A stretch of DNA of 64,000 bases from Saxidomus purpurata. Its lineage: Eukaryota; Mollusca; Bivalvia; Venerida; Veneridae. Numbering within the stretch: position 1 is the stretch's first letter; every line of letters starts with the position of its first letter. Shown in pieces: positions 13,901 through 38,058 of this stretch. Position numbers and translations under genes: made by a program. The DNA lies in NCBI GenBank assembly GCA_022818135.1, contig JAFMSR010000017.1:3281333-3345332 (forward strand), read 5' to 3'. A model generated the notes under the pieces. It saw only the letters and a program-made list of their open reading frames with translations, made no database searches and was not told where the DNA came from.

Positions 13901-14904
13901 GCCTTCTGAAAAGAGATAACATTTTAAACAGCAAACAAATGAATGAATGAACATTTTCCGAAGCAATATTAACTAAAGCAAAAGTACCCAACAAACACTC
14001 ATTAATTGAGAAAAAGCAGTACATATGAAACATTTCAAAATACGAATGTATACACATTCTTCACTGAAACATACATGGCAGTATAACTAAATAACCTGAA
14101 CATTGTCTAATTTTTGTTAACTTTAAATAAAATAAAGTGCTGCTTATGTATTGCAGGTATAGCTGAGTTCAATTTTTATGACTGGGTGAAATCAGGGATA
14201 CAGAGGTGTATAAGGTTAGTTACCCTTAAGTGTGTAAAAAATATTGATAGAACTATGATTTAATCTTGTGGTACTGAAAAGTATTTTTTGTTAAGCCAGC
14301 TAGCAGACTGTAAGTCTCATGTGCATTGAAGGATTTTGAAATTACTAACTACAATTGTACATCACAGTTGGATGATGTGGAATGTGCAAGCCTCAGGTCT
14401 GAAGCTTATAGGTCAAGGTCACACTTGGAGATTAAAGGTGAAAAATGGGCACATGAGACTGGGCTGTAACTTACTGGTGCATCAAAACATTTTGAATTGA
14501 CTAGGGACAATTGTTCACCACAATGACACAGACTGTCGCATACAAGACCCTATTCTATTGAATCTATTACAGTTTGCGGGCTTGACATTTTGCTGTAAAC
14601 CTCTACTTAAAATAACTTTTTTGAATGAAGTAGTTTGTTTAAGGCAGCATATGGAACAATGAATATAGAAGTTAATACTAACTGGGAGCTAAACAGAAAT
14701 GTTATTTTTTCATGTCAAAAATATTTCAGTGGAAAGAGGAGCCAAGAGGAAGTAATTGTTGCACCAACTACACCTGCAGTTACCACCCTTGCTGCACAGC
14801 TTACTGAGGACAATGAAGATTTTGCTGGTAGAGGGCGCTATCATCAGTCTGAAGTTGTCCAGGGAGAGAACTTTGATGACTATGATGATGACAGTGAGAG
14901 TTAA
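1914..14904 (+). CDS. SLC12A8: SLC12A8 (solute carrier family 12 member 8), 5'-partial, 11 exons
   Basis: Multi-pass membrane transporter of the cation-chloride cotransporter family. Exons: 1914-2105, 3578-3695, 8577-8690, 9383-9584, 10229-10316, 10758-10904, 11485-11980, 12281-12369, 12840-12957, 14157-14214, 14730-14904. All introns are GT-AG, phases agree throughout, and the exons sum to 1797 nt (598 codons plus stop). Diagnostic stretches match SLC12A8 rather than other SLC12 members: GIGVCER and SGGVY in the first exon, [14 protein letters not shown] in the third, GDLREP in the fourth, LYGPPRILQ in the sixth, RGPNKVP and [10 protein letters not shown] in the seventh, QWVYALVE and YIGQASPG in the ninth, and a C-terminal QEE-VAPT...[14 protein letters not shown] tail. 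The vertebrate protein is about 710 aa, so roughly 70 N-terminal residues lie left of the window. The seventh exon carries a long hydrophilic loop. A nicotinamide mononucleotide transport role has been claimed for the mouse protein and disputed. No frameshift is seen in this copy. An AATAAA-like signal lies near 14,958. Confidence 0.93.
2106..3577. other. SLC12A8 intron with SINE fragment
   Basis: Intron between the first two visible exons. At about 2205-2330 there is a 5'-truncated SINE of the TGGTCGAGTGG family: GATAGAGGGTCAAGTCCTGCTACC, then a body with TCTTACAGAGGATA and TTCTTTCCAGGAACAA. At about 2375-2420 there is a partial tRNA-like head (TTAGCTCAGGTGGTCG). The rest, including the reverse-strand frames at 2692-2904 and 3296-3508, shows nothing I recognise. 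Confidence 0.55.
3985..4545 (+). repeat. Tandem repeat array, ~150-bp units (TTTTGATAAAACTT...GGTCACNGGG)
   Basis: Four diverged units share GATTTTGATAAAACTT, GGAAGTATCA, TTTTGGGTCA and AAGGTCACAGGGGCCTGT. A related unit recurs at 16,960-17,160 and again at 50,910-51,110. It lies in the intron between 3695 and 8577. Confidence 0.7.
4560..7300 (+). repeat. Family D tandem array, 156-bp units, split by the family B element
   Basis: Units carry GGACCAAATTTGAT, GTTACC, GGATGTGTCA, CAAGGTCACAC and CTGTATCTTCCAAATGCATG. Two units (about 4761-4916 and 4917-5072) are near-identical, and CTTCCAAATGCATGG restarts at 4761, 4917 and 5073, a period of exactly 156. The array resumes after 6,780 (GGACCGATTTTGATATAACTT) through about 7,260, so the family B element at 5247-6780 inserted into it. 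The long frame across 4744-5388 is a repeat artefact. Confidence 0.75.
5247..6780 (-). mobile_element. Family B hairpin-ended repeat, expanded copy with eight ~155-bp internal units
   Basis: Same family as 47660-48240 but in the opposite orientation. The left end is CCCCGCCGAAGGCGAAGGGG, then a GTCC-repeat microsatellite (about 5,292-5,350), then eight tandem units. The unit landmark CATAACTCCAAAAG recurs near 5369, 5524, 5682, 5827, 5983, 6127, 6283 and 6439. The right end is CCATGTGTAACATGG-CTCTTGTT at 6758-6780. It interrupts a family D repeat array. The overlapping 60-100 codon frames are repeat artefacts. Confidence 0.8.
7637..7920 (-). mobile_element. tRNA-Thr-like SINE, family T, copy 1
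   Basis: The minus-strand head at about 7919-7847 looks like tRNA: A box TTAGCTCAATAGG, anticodon stem-loop CGAGA-CTTGTAA-TCTCG (anticodon TGT) and B box GGGTTCGATTCC. The acceptor arms do not pair properly, and a SINE body of about 200 bp follows (AGACTTAAACCGAGG, CCAGGGGTGTCTCTGGAAT, ending GATAAAACCCTAATA). The same body occurs at 27,957-28,228. Confidence 0.75.
7926..8345 (+). mobile_element. Two SINE family S copies
   Basis: The second copy (about 8165-8345) has A box TGGTCGGGTGGTTAGAG and a degraded B box (GTTTGAGCCTTGC), then the family body GAGAGTTGGTAGTTTCTCACAGAGGATA...TCCTTCAAAGGAACAA. The first (about 7926-8080) is a fragment with GAGTTCGAAACCCATCATC and GAAGTTGGTAGTTTTATA. Both lie in the intron before 8577. 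Confidence 0.6.
8430..8576 (+). repeat. Three tandem 37-bp units carrying splice-acceptor-like sequence before SLC12A8 exon 3
   Basis: The unit TTTGATGTGTGTATTCATATTTTTCAGGCATTAA recurs three times (AG dinucleotides near 8464, 8501 and 8532) upstream of the inferred true acceptor (TTTTCAG, 8576). Each unit ends in a pyrimidine tract plus CAG. The last unit continues GCATAAGTGTAGCAGG, which resembles the true exon start GTATAAATATAGCTGG. Confidence 0.75.
8691..10228. other. SLC12A8 introns around exon 4, no further feature
   Basis: Two introns, 8691-9382 and 9585-10228, separated by the exon at 9383-9584. AT-rich. A run of TTAATAGGAAT/TTTAATA direct repeats lies near 9,108-9,165. A short inverted repeat ATGATGTCATTTTTGACGTCAT lies near 9,967. 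No reading frame is supported. Confidence 0.5.
10355..10450 (+). mobile_element. SINE family S head fragment
   Basis: CTCTGTGATCGAGTGGTTAGAG followed by TCTGTCATTGATTGAGGGTCATGGGAGTTCCAGG: A and B boxes of the same tRNA-like head as at 8165 and 62,519. The body is lost. Confidence 0.55.
10615..10757 (+). repeat. Partial tandem duplicate of the SLC12A8 exon 6 acceptor and exon start
   Basis: GTCCTGATTTCAGATAT...GTGGTTGGCA occurs at about 10,660-10,690 and again at about 10,745-10,775. The second is the true acceptor and exon start. The first copy diverges after roughly 30 exon-like bases. Copy 2 of the duplication has only one such unit (36,940-37,000). Confidence 0.7.
13090..13630 (-). repeat. 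Family C bivalve-type repeat
   Basis: Diverged units of about 190 bp (AGCTTAGATATTTGGCATG, GTTCAAAT, GGTCAAAATTGACC). The element ends in GGGCCATCTTGGCCCTCCTGTT, the reverse complement of the AACAAGAG-plus-hairpin terminus. It is present at the same place in copy 2 (39,640-40,330), so it predates the duplication. Confidence 0.75.
13936..13954. repeat. Short (GAAT) microsatellite, copy 1
   Basis: About three GAAT units. The orthologous site in copy 2 has about fifteen (40,646-40,707). Confidence 0.7.
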
Positions 14905-15029
14905 TGTTCCTGATCCACCAGAATTTTAGTGTTCTTTATTCAGCTGAGAATATTATTTAAAATAAAAAGCGTTTCTTTACCATTGGAGCAAATGTATAAT
15001 CTTCTTACACTTCTTAGAAGTAATCATTC

Positions 15030-15215
15030 ACAGAATGATCATATAGACATATAGTGATCATACAGACATGTTGTGAAAATACATACATGTATTGATCATA
15101 CATACATGTAGTGATCATATGTACATGTAGTGAACATACATACATGTAGTGATCATACATACAGTGATTATACATACATGTAGTGAACATACATACATGT
15201 AGTGACCATACATAC
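15030..15215. repeat. ACATACATGTAGTGATCAT minisatellite, copy 1
   Basis: About nine to ten units of roughly 19-20 bp just 3' of SLC12A8. The orthologous array in copy 2 is about twice as long. Confidence 0.8.
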
Positions 15216-16344
15216 ATTTAGATCAGCTTGTACTAACTTTGTGAAAATACAAAATTGATAAATTACCACCTTTCCTACGAATTACCACCTTTCATATTTG
15301 AATACCAGTTAATTTTGTTTTTAAAAATTGCCTGGGAGTAAGAGTTTGTAAATGAATCTTAGTCATTTCTAATTATTAGAAACTGATGCTGGAAAAAGAT
15401 GTGATTTTTTTGGGTGAATTTTGTTTTTTCATCCCATTAATACATTTTGATTATCTGACCCTCTGGTCCTTATTCCTAAATTTGCGGATTTCCTACTGTA
15501 CTGTAGGTTCCCAGAATAAAACTAAGTTCTCTTTTACATTTATTAAATAGTGCATTAATTTAAAGAATGACATAAACTTTCCATTTGGCCTGTGAAAGCT
15601 TCATATGGTACATGTAGTAGTGAATGTCAATGTACAATTGAAGGTTTGGACCAGCCGCTAAATTTGTAACTTGGTGTAGTGGGTTGTAAAGTAGAACTGA
15701 AAATCGATACTGTGATGAGTTCCTGTTAATATTTAGCTTTTAAGAATTAGGCAAAAGTAACGATCACAAACATTAAATTTTAGTTCTGTGTAAATTTACA
15801 TTCATGTATAATTATATGAAATCTCTGATCAAAAGTAAAGAAACTATCAGAAATATAGAAATCCATCAAGTAGGAAATGTTAGCTTATGATTGAATGTGA
15901 TCGTATGTTGTTTCACCTGTACACAGATAAATGTCTTAGCTGGACTTGCCCATCCTTCAATATGGACACTACCATTTATTGTTTTAAGGGGTGTTCAGTG
16001 AGAATTGATTGAACCAGTAGCAAAGAGTGCCGATCATGATCACTCTGCACAGAGGCTAAAGGTTTATTTCTAAATGTTGTAGAGTATTTGTCAGTGAAGA
16101 CATTCAGTAAGCATACATCATGATCTTATTTGTAAATGGTCATAAAGATGACCAGAATGAACATGTTAATGGTATTGTGTGTTATATTTGTCCTAATCAA
16201 TCAAGAGCCAAACTCTACATATTTTTTCATATCTTTTTATGTGCAATAACTGTAACTTTGTAAAAAAAACTATTAGAATAAGATGATGTATCATAGCCAG
16301 CTGTAATGATTGTGATTTGTTGAACACTTGTGTTTGGTTAATGT

Positions 16345-17600
16345 TGTTGTTTCAAGGTGTCAAAGTAACCATTTATAAACATTTAAAGTAAAGAATATGT
16401 CACATGATGTAAAACACCGATTGATTTTAAATATGTTTTTATCGCTAAGTCAGGTTTTCATGCAGAAGTTGGATTATATTACTAGATGGCTTGGCTTGTG
16501 TTATTATACTAGAATCACCCTGCTGGTCAGTCGGCCCAGATAGTTTGCGGACCAAACTCTTCCTTCATTTTTAAAGGAGTGTAATGAATATTGGTATAAT
16601 AAGAAAGTACAAGATTAAATCCCACCAGGAACATGGGGCGTTTAGGTTGACATTTTGTGATGAAATAAGAAACCCACTTAAGTAGAGGTTATAACCAACC
16701 TTTAACATCTGAGAGCCTGAAATATTGTACTAATTCATTGACAAATTTACTGACATTGCTACTTTATTACCTATCAACTTGTTTTTGAATCATGTGGCAC
16801 GGTTTGTATAGATATATAGTTTAAATCCCACTAAAGGAACATAGAACTGATTCGGAATAATTAAGATTAAATGTTTACGTCAAAGTCTGCATAATACTAT
16901 GTACAATTGTTATGTAGATGAAGAACTATTTATAATAGTCCCTGTTATTATTTATGATATTATGTCTCCATCTAGGAAGTGGTGTGGAGATATGTTGTTT
17001 TTGTGCTGTCTGTCGGTCAGTCTGTCTAGACAACTCCCCTTGCTGGATCTTCATAAAACTTTGCAGGAAGCACCAGTATGGTGTCTAGTTGTGCATGCTT
17101 TAATTTGGGGTCACTTTGTCAAAGGCCAAGGTCATAGAGACCGGACACGTGTGTTTTTCATGAAAAATAATCTCTAGTTAATTTTAATTATTGTTGTATG
17201 GGCAAGTTGAACAATTTTATAGGTAGCCCAAGTGAGCTATTTTTAGCCAGAATGTTGTGTTACATTTATAAGTGCAATATTTGATAACTTTTACTATTGG
17301 AAATCTCTTTTGTTTTCATATAAATGTGAGTGAACGTGTGACTTGTGTTGTCATAGTAACGAGGTTTAGCTCTGTTTTATCATTTCAATGCATCTACACC
17401 TGTTAAACCATTTAGGTTCTATTTGCAGATGTATGAAGCTTAAAAATACCTGCAATGACACAACAAATGGAGTACTTTGTACATTGCTTCCTATTTGGCT
17501 GTGATGTCACTTTTATATTTGTCCCTTTATATTTTACCAACTGTATTAATGATCCATATATCTGAATGATAGATCTGAATAACTGGCCTAGCGCAAGAGA
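16345..17600. repeat. Near-identical block shared with 50,290-51,550
   Basis: Line-by-line comparison finds no substitution over about 1.25 kb, only two single-base homopolymer differences, while the preceding 400 bp differ by about 8%. Confidence 0.8.
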
Positions 17601-20600
17601 AGACAAAGAATGTGAGATAGGTTAATAATCCAGCAAGCCTTCCTTGGCCACAGGAGAGTTGTTTTAAATCAGTAATATAATCATGTACCATACTGCAATG
17701 CTAAATTTTACAAAGACGTTCCCTTCCTTCGGTGCAATCAGGTTGTAACTCCTATCTACATTGTATTGTATTAAATGTTACAGCGTTGTTGATTCGAAAG
17801 GAATAGTATATCTTGCCATAATCATTCAAGCAGTAATGTCCCATATAACATAATTATGTCAAACAACAAAAATGATTGTACAAATAATTTATTCTTAATA
17901 TACAAAATGTACTTGTTTAATTGAGTTTAAAACTCATTATAATTTTATTTGTCTGCCTTTTTCTTATATATTTTGTTTCTATTTATAGATTCAAACTTGC
18001 AAACAAATAAAAAACTAAAACTTTAGTGCTTTTGGTAATGTAAGGATTTTGCACCATTTTCAGAGAATAGTCACAATTTGCTAGAGATATACCATTGAAA
18101 TAAACTGAATGCCAATCATTTCAGCATTTTACGTTTGCTTGAAATTTCAGTTAATTTTTGAGACTGCACTGGTCAAAAGCTTGTTTACTGTAAAGTCTGA
18201 AATATACGTCTTAAAACAATCAGATCTGAGTGGCATTGTCAGAGTTACAGCCCCTTTACTACTTGCTTATTGGATAGTCTTTTTGTAGGGGCTAGAAATT
18301 CTAATTATGTATATATTTTGTATTTTATTTAAACTAATTCAAATTGTGTTTATTACAAAGTCTAAGTTGGTTGTTTTCGAGAACCCTTTAGGCATGAATA
18401 GAATGGTTAAAAATTCTGAACCTTGGATAGATAAATTTACACCTGCAGATTGATTTCCACATTGTTTCCCGTGACCAAGCTCCTCCACATTATATACATA
18501 GTTCCCATATCCACAATATTTACCTCCCTTGTTCTGAATTGTAGCCATTTTGATAGGCAAAAAGGAGTCCCCCCCATTATGTGATAATTAAGAAAATACC
18601 AAGAGAATTTGTGTGTGACAACCACATTTTCTTGAACCTGCTGAGCCATCTGCCCATATCTACAACATGGATTAATTTTTTGGTAGATTTTTTCCTATTA
18701 ACTTTCAAGAAAATTGCCAACCAAAATGGCTAACAATTTAGAGCAAAGGAGGTAAATATTGTAAGCGTGAGAACTATCTATGTGTAGGAGAAATTATATT
18801 GCATTTATTAACTTTATTTTGCTCAATTTCTATGAATTTTTTGTTTTATTTTGTTTACTTTTGTTAGCGCTAATTGTAAAGGGTCAATATTAGCAGTTGC
18901 CATTGCCACTGATTTGTTCGTTCACATAAAACAGGAGCTTTTGCATACATATGTATTTATTACCGCCTGCTGTTCAAGAGTCAACTGTAGATAGATTGAT
19001 TGAATGTTTTCCACAAAGTCAATTGGAAACTTTTGTAAGTTGTTTCCCATTATCTCTATCTGAAAGAAAGTAGATCAAAAAGTTGAATAACTCTGATTTT
19101 ATCATTGTTCTATTTGGTAAAGAGTAAGCTGAAATATTTCCAACCACGACAATGTATAATCAGATTAATTTAAATAATGAGTTTGGTTGAATGTTATTTT
19201 AATGTGTACATGATCAGATTTAATTAACACAGGAGTAAGAAATTTTACAAGTAGAAACTGAAATATCTTCATAAGAAAGAACGATAAAATCAGAGGATTC
19301 CAAATCATCAGACCAACTTGCAAAAGTTGTTATCTTGGACTTTATCCAACAAGGGAGATAATTTATACCCCTTACTAAAATTACATGTTGAATTGTCTTA
19401 TATATTTTACAGGATTAGAATTCATCAGATAGTGGTTTATAGTAGCGCAAAGATAAATTTATGAATCATTCTTTTTTTCAGAATTTCTTGGTTGCAATCC
19501 ATATAGTTTATGAATCTGTTAGATGTAGTCACTAAATGTGTAATGGTTGTTACTGTACGTATTTATTTACTAGTTTTAACGTTAGATATATTATTTGAAA
19601 TGTTGATAGCATTATTTTTGAATAAAATTACAAAACGAAAATACATGTATTTGTCAAATTAAGCTTTTCATATCTTATAGATATATAACTGTTTGTAACA
19701 TCAACGTGATTTTCCTTTTAAAATATTATATTCAATGAAATGTAAATATGGTAACATGATCGGGTTTTTTCTGACCCCGGTAATGTCTCAGACCTTTGAT
19801 CTCCTGAGGGTCAACTCATTAAGTATAGTTTACAAAAGTTATAAGAACTACAGTTTATTAGAATTACTTTATTGGTAAGATTTGATACAATTGCCGCGGT
19901 ACAATAAAGCAGTTCATAGATCAAGTCAATCAAAGATTTCAACACTATTGACAATTTCTCTTATGCACGCAAAGAAGGATTTGAGCCTGATATACCTTAC
20001 AAAGTATATCATTCTAAATAAGACAGTGTTTTAATGAAGGCATAGAAAAGAGCAGTCAAACTTTTACGGAATAATACGAGTTCAAAGCAGCGACTTCATG
20101 TGTGCAATAATAGTACTTCTCCAAACTAAATTAACATTTAAAAAAAACGGTGATATACAGGAGCATATACCACGCTTTTGAGTTCAGATGCTTAGTAGTT
20201 AATCACTCACTTACATTCAATTTAAACTATGATTTAACAACGTTTAAGGGACAGTGTCTGGGGCACAAACATTTCCTCATGTAATCAAGAGTGGTATAAC
20301 ACTTTGGTCGGAATTTTGTTTAAGTACTGACCTGTGGTATCTCATAAATTAGACTAAATAATTCTTTACTTTATTTTCATAGAGAAATGTAGACATCTAA
20401 GAGAAAAAGTGTAAACTTGATTTCCCAATAATCACCTTCTATGTGGTTTTGTGGCCTTTAGATTTGGTCTAAATACAGCTGGCCACAATCATGCATACAT
20501 TATCTATTTAGTTAGAAGATATCTAAATAAATCCTCTAAATGCAGATTAGACTCTGCTTAACCTGTCTTCATGAAACAGTAATGAACATCAATAAATTAT

Positions 20601-20869
20601 TTGAAACTAATGATTTACACCAAATTTCATCACTTATAATAAACTTAATTTCATGTCTTACATACATTTCTTGCATATCGGATCGGCATTTCCGGTGATT
20701 TTGCTTTTGCCGGAAAAATGACGGACGACTCTCGTGAATAACTTATGACGTAACGTTATAAACATTGTGACGTCACTTTCTTAAACACAACGTCGGGAGC
20801 TTGTTTGTTTTTCATGATAATTAATCGTTTTGATAAGTTTGCATTTAGAAATCTACTTTAAAGTGCAAC

Positions 20870-21055
20870 ACAGTGTGCAAGAAAAAGTTTCCATCATGAG
20901 ACACTTGGCTCAATGGAAAATCCATCACCTCGGGTAACTGTTTTGCAGGAACTCGGCAAGAGCATCGTTTCCTCTAAAACAGTTACCCTCGGTGACGGAT
21001 ATTTCGATCTGAACCTCCTGCTCATGACAGAAACTATTATTCTTGTACAATAATG
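20870..21055. repeat. ~180-bp imperfect palindrome, intact in copy 1 and half-deleted in copy 2
   Basis: Inner arms ATCACCTCGGGTAACTGTTTT and AAAACAGTTACCCTCGGTGA. Outer arms CAAGAAAAAGTTTCCATCATGAG and CTCATGACAGAAACTATTATTCTTG. In copy 2 (about 60,605-60,705) the left arm is missing. Probably a foldback MITE. Confidence 0.65.
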
Positions 21056-21253
21056 TTGAAGCACGCTGAGCTTGACTGCCTGTTGTTATATAAACTAATA
21101 TGACGTGATAATCACAGTACAGTACAGTATTTCTATATAAGCTATAGACATCAAAGTATCACAGATTGTACGAAATATAGGTTTAAACATACAATTTTGT
21201 ACATATTATATGTATCTCTGTAGTTGAAATGCTATTTACCGAACATTTTGTAA

Positions 21254-34307
<13,054 letters not shown>

Positions 34308-36499
34308 CTCTGTGATACAAATAGGTAGAATTGTAAGCATGTTTGTACATTATATTGCTCCTTACACTTGCACGTTATAAGTAGTAACAAAAGCAATATA
34401 AATATGCATATGTCCTGGACACTTGACTACTTGCATATAGTAACAGTTTGTTCGTGCCATTAATAATAAATTGCAATAATTTTCTTTTAGTCACTGAAAT
34501 CAAATATTATATTGCACACGATTCCGATATTCAAGCACATGCTTAGTTTTTTTTAATCAATAGTCTGAAAGGAAATTCAATATGCATGAGCTAAAGTTAC
34601 TGATATTTTAAGACTGTCTAAATGGCTGGTTACTTGCTATATGAAGGAAAACTGTAACGTATTTTCTCTTTACCTACATGTGCATTTCGTTGAAAGATTA
34701 ACCGTTAGTGATATAATTAGATATTTGACAAGATATTGATGTGCTCCATACATTTCATTCTACATAATTATCTCTATTTACTTCAGGTGTAAATTAAAGA
34801 AGGAGAGTATTTTCATCATGTGTCATACTTATAGACAAGAAATGTTTTAACAAGCATAAGCAGAATCAATTTTTCAGGCAACAAAAACGAAAGTAGTTAT
34901 TGAAGTGTTAAAAGATGGCCATCAAAAAGGGTAATTCTTACAAATGCTATATCGGTCCTGGATATCTTAGCTTATGCCAAACCTTTAGCTCTTGCAGAGA
35001 CTTAGCAGACTCAGTGAAAAGCAGAATATGGATACCTAAACACTGCGATGTCCTTTGAAATGTGATTTCAGACGCATTGCCAAAAAGGAGCTAACGACAA
35101 ACCACTCATTAATTTCTTCAATACCTTTTAAATCAAAGGTTGCTGTGATTTGCACTCTTACAAAACTGAAAACACGGAAAAATGACTATGGTTTACTTGA
35201 TAGATGGGAACATCTAATTCCATTTCGATTTCTTACGGGACACAAGAAGCTCTGTCCCTATATGCATAACGATTAAAGCTGTCTTCATCATCAAAGTGTT
35301 TATGAAGGTATTACTCCAGACATGACAGCCAAGTAGACTTGTATAAAAGGATTTATATTATTTCATTTGTGACCTTGTTTTTTCTCAGGTGTTCTAGAAA
35401 TTATTTACTTGCCCTGCATTTCATATAGACTGGAATTATGTTCGTGTTTTATGTAAATAAAGCTCAAGTTAACAAGATGTTTCTCAAATTTTAACGATGC
35501 TACCTAGTTGTTTTACCATAAATGTATACGATCATAACAATAATATCATTAGTCCAATCATAAGTTAAGTACGTAGACCAGGAAGAGTGGGTTTACTCAT
35601 TATTTAATCAAGCTTAACACGGAACATTAATCACAATATAACTCACATCAGATTAGGCACAATACGCTCAATAAAGCCAGAAAGTAAGTATAAAGAATTT
35701 TAAGAATGCATAACCTTCTTCCATAGGTAGAAACTGTCCGCAGTTCTAAATACTAATGTATACATCTTCAGTCACAATATTTTGACGTAAACGACGCATG
35801 GATTTTGATATTATAAAACATATAAGACGTATTAAATTGTTTAAAACAAAAGTCAAAATAGAAAAGCATAACATTGTACATACATTTTCTCCGTGTTAAT
35901 TCATCTGCCATACATCTCTTACCATGATGTAAAAGCGGTTTACCAGTGGCAACTATAAATAGTAACAAATGATAAATTCCAATTACTAAATTTAAACACT
36001 CACGACTGATATCTACATACTATTAATATAATTATGGTTTTCCGAAAAGATAACTTGTCCATCAGCCTGTTTTGGTCTATCGGTATCCTCCCTTGATAAT
36101 TGTATCAGCGTTTGTATGTATATTAGTTTGTTGAATAAAAACTTTCAATAGTTTTCAGACAATTTACGTATTTAGCTACATATAAAAGAAATTAAATAAA
36201 GACTTTTGTTATTTATATCATGAACATGTTTCCATGCTGTTACTTATTTCACTACATGTATTTTAATAATATTTTCGTCATACTGCTGGTCAGCATCCCT
36301 GTCATGTTCCATTTGATGTAAAGTCACCAAACTATAGTAACTTTACTAGTAGTAACAATCTATTTTATTTTGCATGCCAAGATATAAGAATCGGGATTTG
36401 GTTTTAGTAAGTGGGGTGTAGACTACACCACATGTATGATATTTAGTAACATTATTTAGAAAAGAAAATGTTTCCTTGCAAATATAGAGACGAAATTAT
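34308..36499. other. Upstream region of the HEPN/STAND/NHL gene to the duplication junction
   Basis: About 2.2 kb of AT-rich DNA. It should hold the promoter and any 5' UTR exon of the minus-strand gene (acceptor-like CACAG just before 34,307), but I cannot place them. The 73-codon plus frame at 35,055-35,276 has no recognisable domain. The tandem-duplication junction lies at the right end. Confidence 0.5.
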
Positions 36500-37637
36500 G
36501 AGTCATATAAGAATATTAGTTTTAATACTTTGTATAAACTTTTAGACCTAGCTATCTTTCTAAAGAAACTAAAAAAAAAATTAATATGTTCAACCATAAG
36601 CATTCTTGTGTTCTGTTTAACGTTCCTGTACATATCATTTACCCTGATGATAGGATCCAAATGTACGCGAGAGGCCCCCCAATACATGAATACATGTGCA
36701 TAACATGGCTTACCACTTTGTATATTCATCATGTAACAAACAAACAGTTGTAGCTCTGCTAGTTCTGTAAATATGCTTTTTGTGGCCTTGTAAGTTCTGA
36801 GAACGGAGTTGAATGTAGTCTGTGTGGTTTTCTCTTTTTTTAAAATTTGTTTATAAATTAAAGTATCAAAATAAACAAAAATATAAAATTACATTTATGA
36901 ATAATATGTAACTTTATATAAGGTTGGCCAACAATGTTGTTAAAGGGTTGCTTCAAAGTATACGTCGTTCTGATTTTAGATATGTGGTTGGCATACTATG
37001 GTTGGCCGGGTTGTATATATCATCTGTATCGGCATGTATGGGGAGCTTGTACGGACCACCGAGAATTCTTCAAACTATTGCCAATGAAAATGTTATACCT
37101 ATCATTAGAGTTCTAGGACATGGTGTAAGTACGATTGCATATTTCCGTTTTTGAAAGTCTGTACAATACATACTGCTATACAGTGATATGACATGGTGTA
37201 GGTATGATGACTTGAATTGATTTTTGAAAATCAATACAAATTTAAGATCTGCTATGCTTTAATAAGACATAATGTAAGATATGATGGCTTGTATGGATGT
37301 TGGAAAATTGATATGATACTTATTGTTATACACAGAATATGATACACAAAACTTACTGGTAACACAATACTGTATAGAAGCCTAAATTTTGTTACATGAC
37401 TACTTGTATATTAATGAGCAGTATACCTACAGATATTGCTTCATGCATTGCATTAAGTCAAATTAAATGGATAACAAAACATTGAAAATATCTACACAAT
37501 CTTCAAAAGGTTGATAACTAAACAATGCTTTTTTTCTACAGTTAATATATCTTTCCTACGGTTGGTCTACTGTTTCCACATAAAATGCTCAAAAATATAG
37601 TTTAATAATTGATTCTATAAATATTGTTTTTCATTAA

Positions 37638-38058
37638 AGTGACATTATGCGCATTTTTTTCAAGTAACAATCCAGCTGAAAATGGTGTGTGTACAAAAGC
37701 GTAGAGGAAATAATAGCTTTTAACCCAATACACCAAACTCTTCCCGCTACCAGTATGAAAAAATAACTTTCCAAATATTGATTTTCTTATTTGACTTGGA
37801 GAGTCAATTTAAGAAAAGAACAACTGCATGCAGGAGTTGCTTCCCTTCCACTGCTGAAATCTCTACCAACATCAACAACGACACAATCAACTATCATTTT
37901 ATCAGTCCAATTTTTTTTATATCTAAAGCACCAATTTCAAATACTAATGCAGCATAATCATTAATTTAACACATTTAAATGCACAGCAACCAAAAATTGC
38001 ATTTATAAAATTGTCACCAAAAATACACTATGTGCAGTAAGATGCGCATAATGTCACT
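37638..38058. mobile_element. 421-bp MITE with TTAA flanks
   Basis: Inverted ends AGTGACATTATGCGCAT at the left and ATGCGCATAATGTCACT at the right, both flanked by TTAA (37634-37637 and 38059-38062). It is absent from the same intron of copy 1, which reads TCATCCAGCAG near 11,405. TTAA flanks suggest piggyBac- or Kolobok-type mobilisation. It has no coding capacity. Confidence 0.78.

Larger units (their letters stand above)
14905..21253. other. Intergenic spacer between convergent genes (copy 1)
   Basis: Between the stops of SLC12A8 (plus) and the NHL exon (minus). It holds a minisatellite (15,030-15,215), one unit of the TTTTGATAAAACTT repeat (16,960-17,160), a conversion-like block (16,345-17,600) and a palindrome (20,870-21,055). 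The small frames in it (16,899-17,177; 17,412-17,606; 18,339-18,649) recur in copy 2 but look non-coding. Confidence 0.6.

Noticed and set aside
16899..17177. 92-codon ORF conserved in both copies
   Set aside because: Conservation matches the surrounding non-coding identity block, and the frame covers a known repeat unit.
35055..35276. 73-codon plus-strand ORF upstream of the HEPN gene
   Set aside because: No domain, no splice context and no counterpart. The length is expected by chance.
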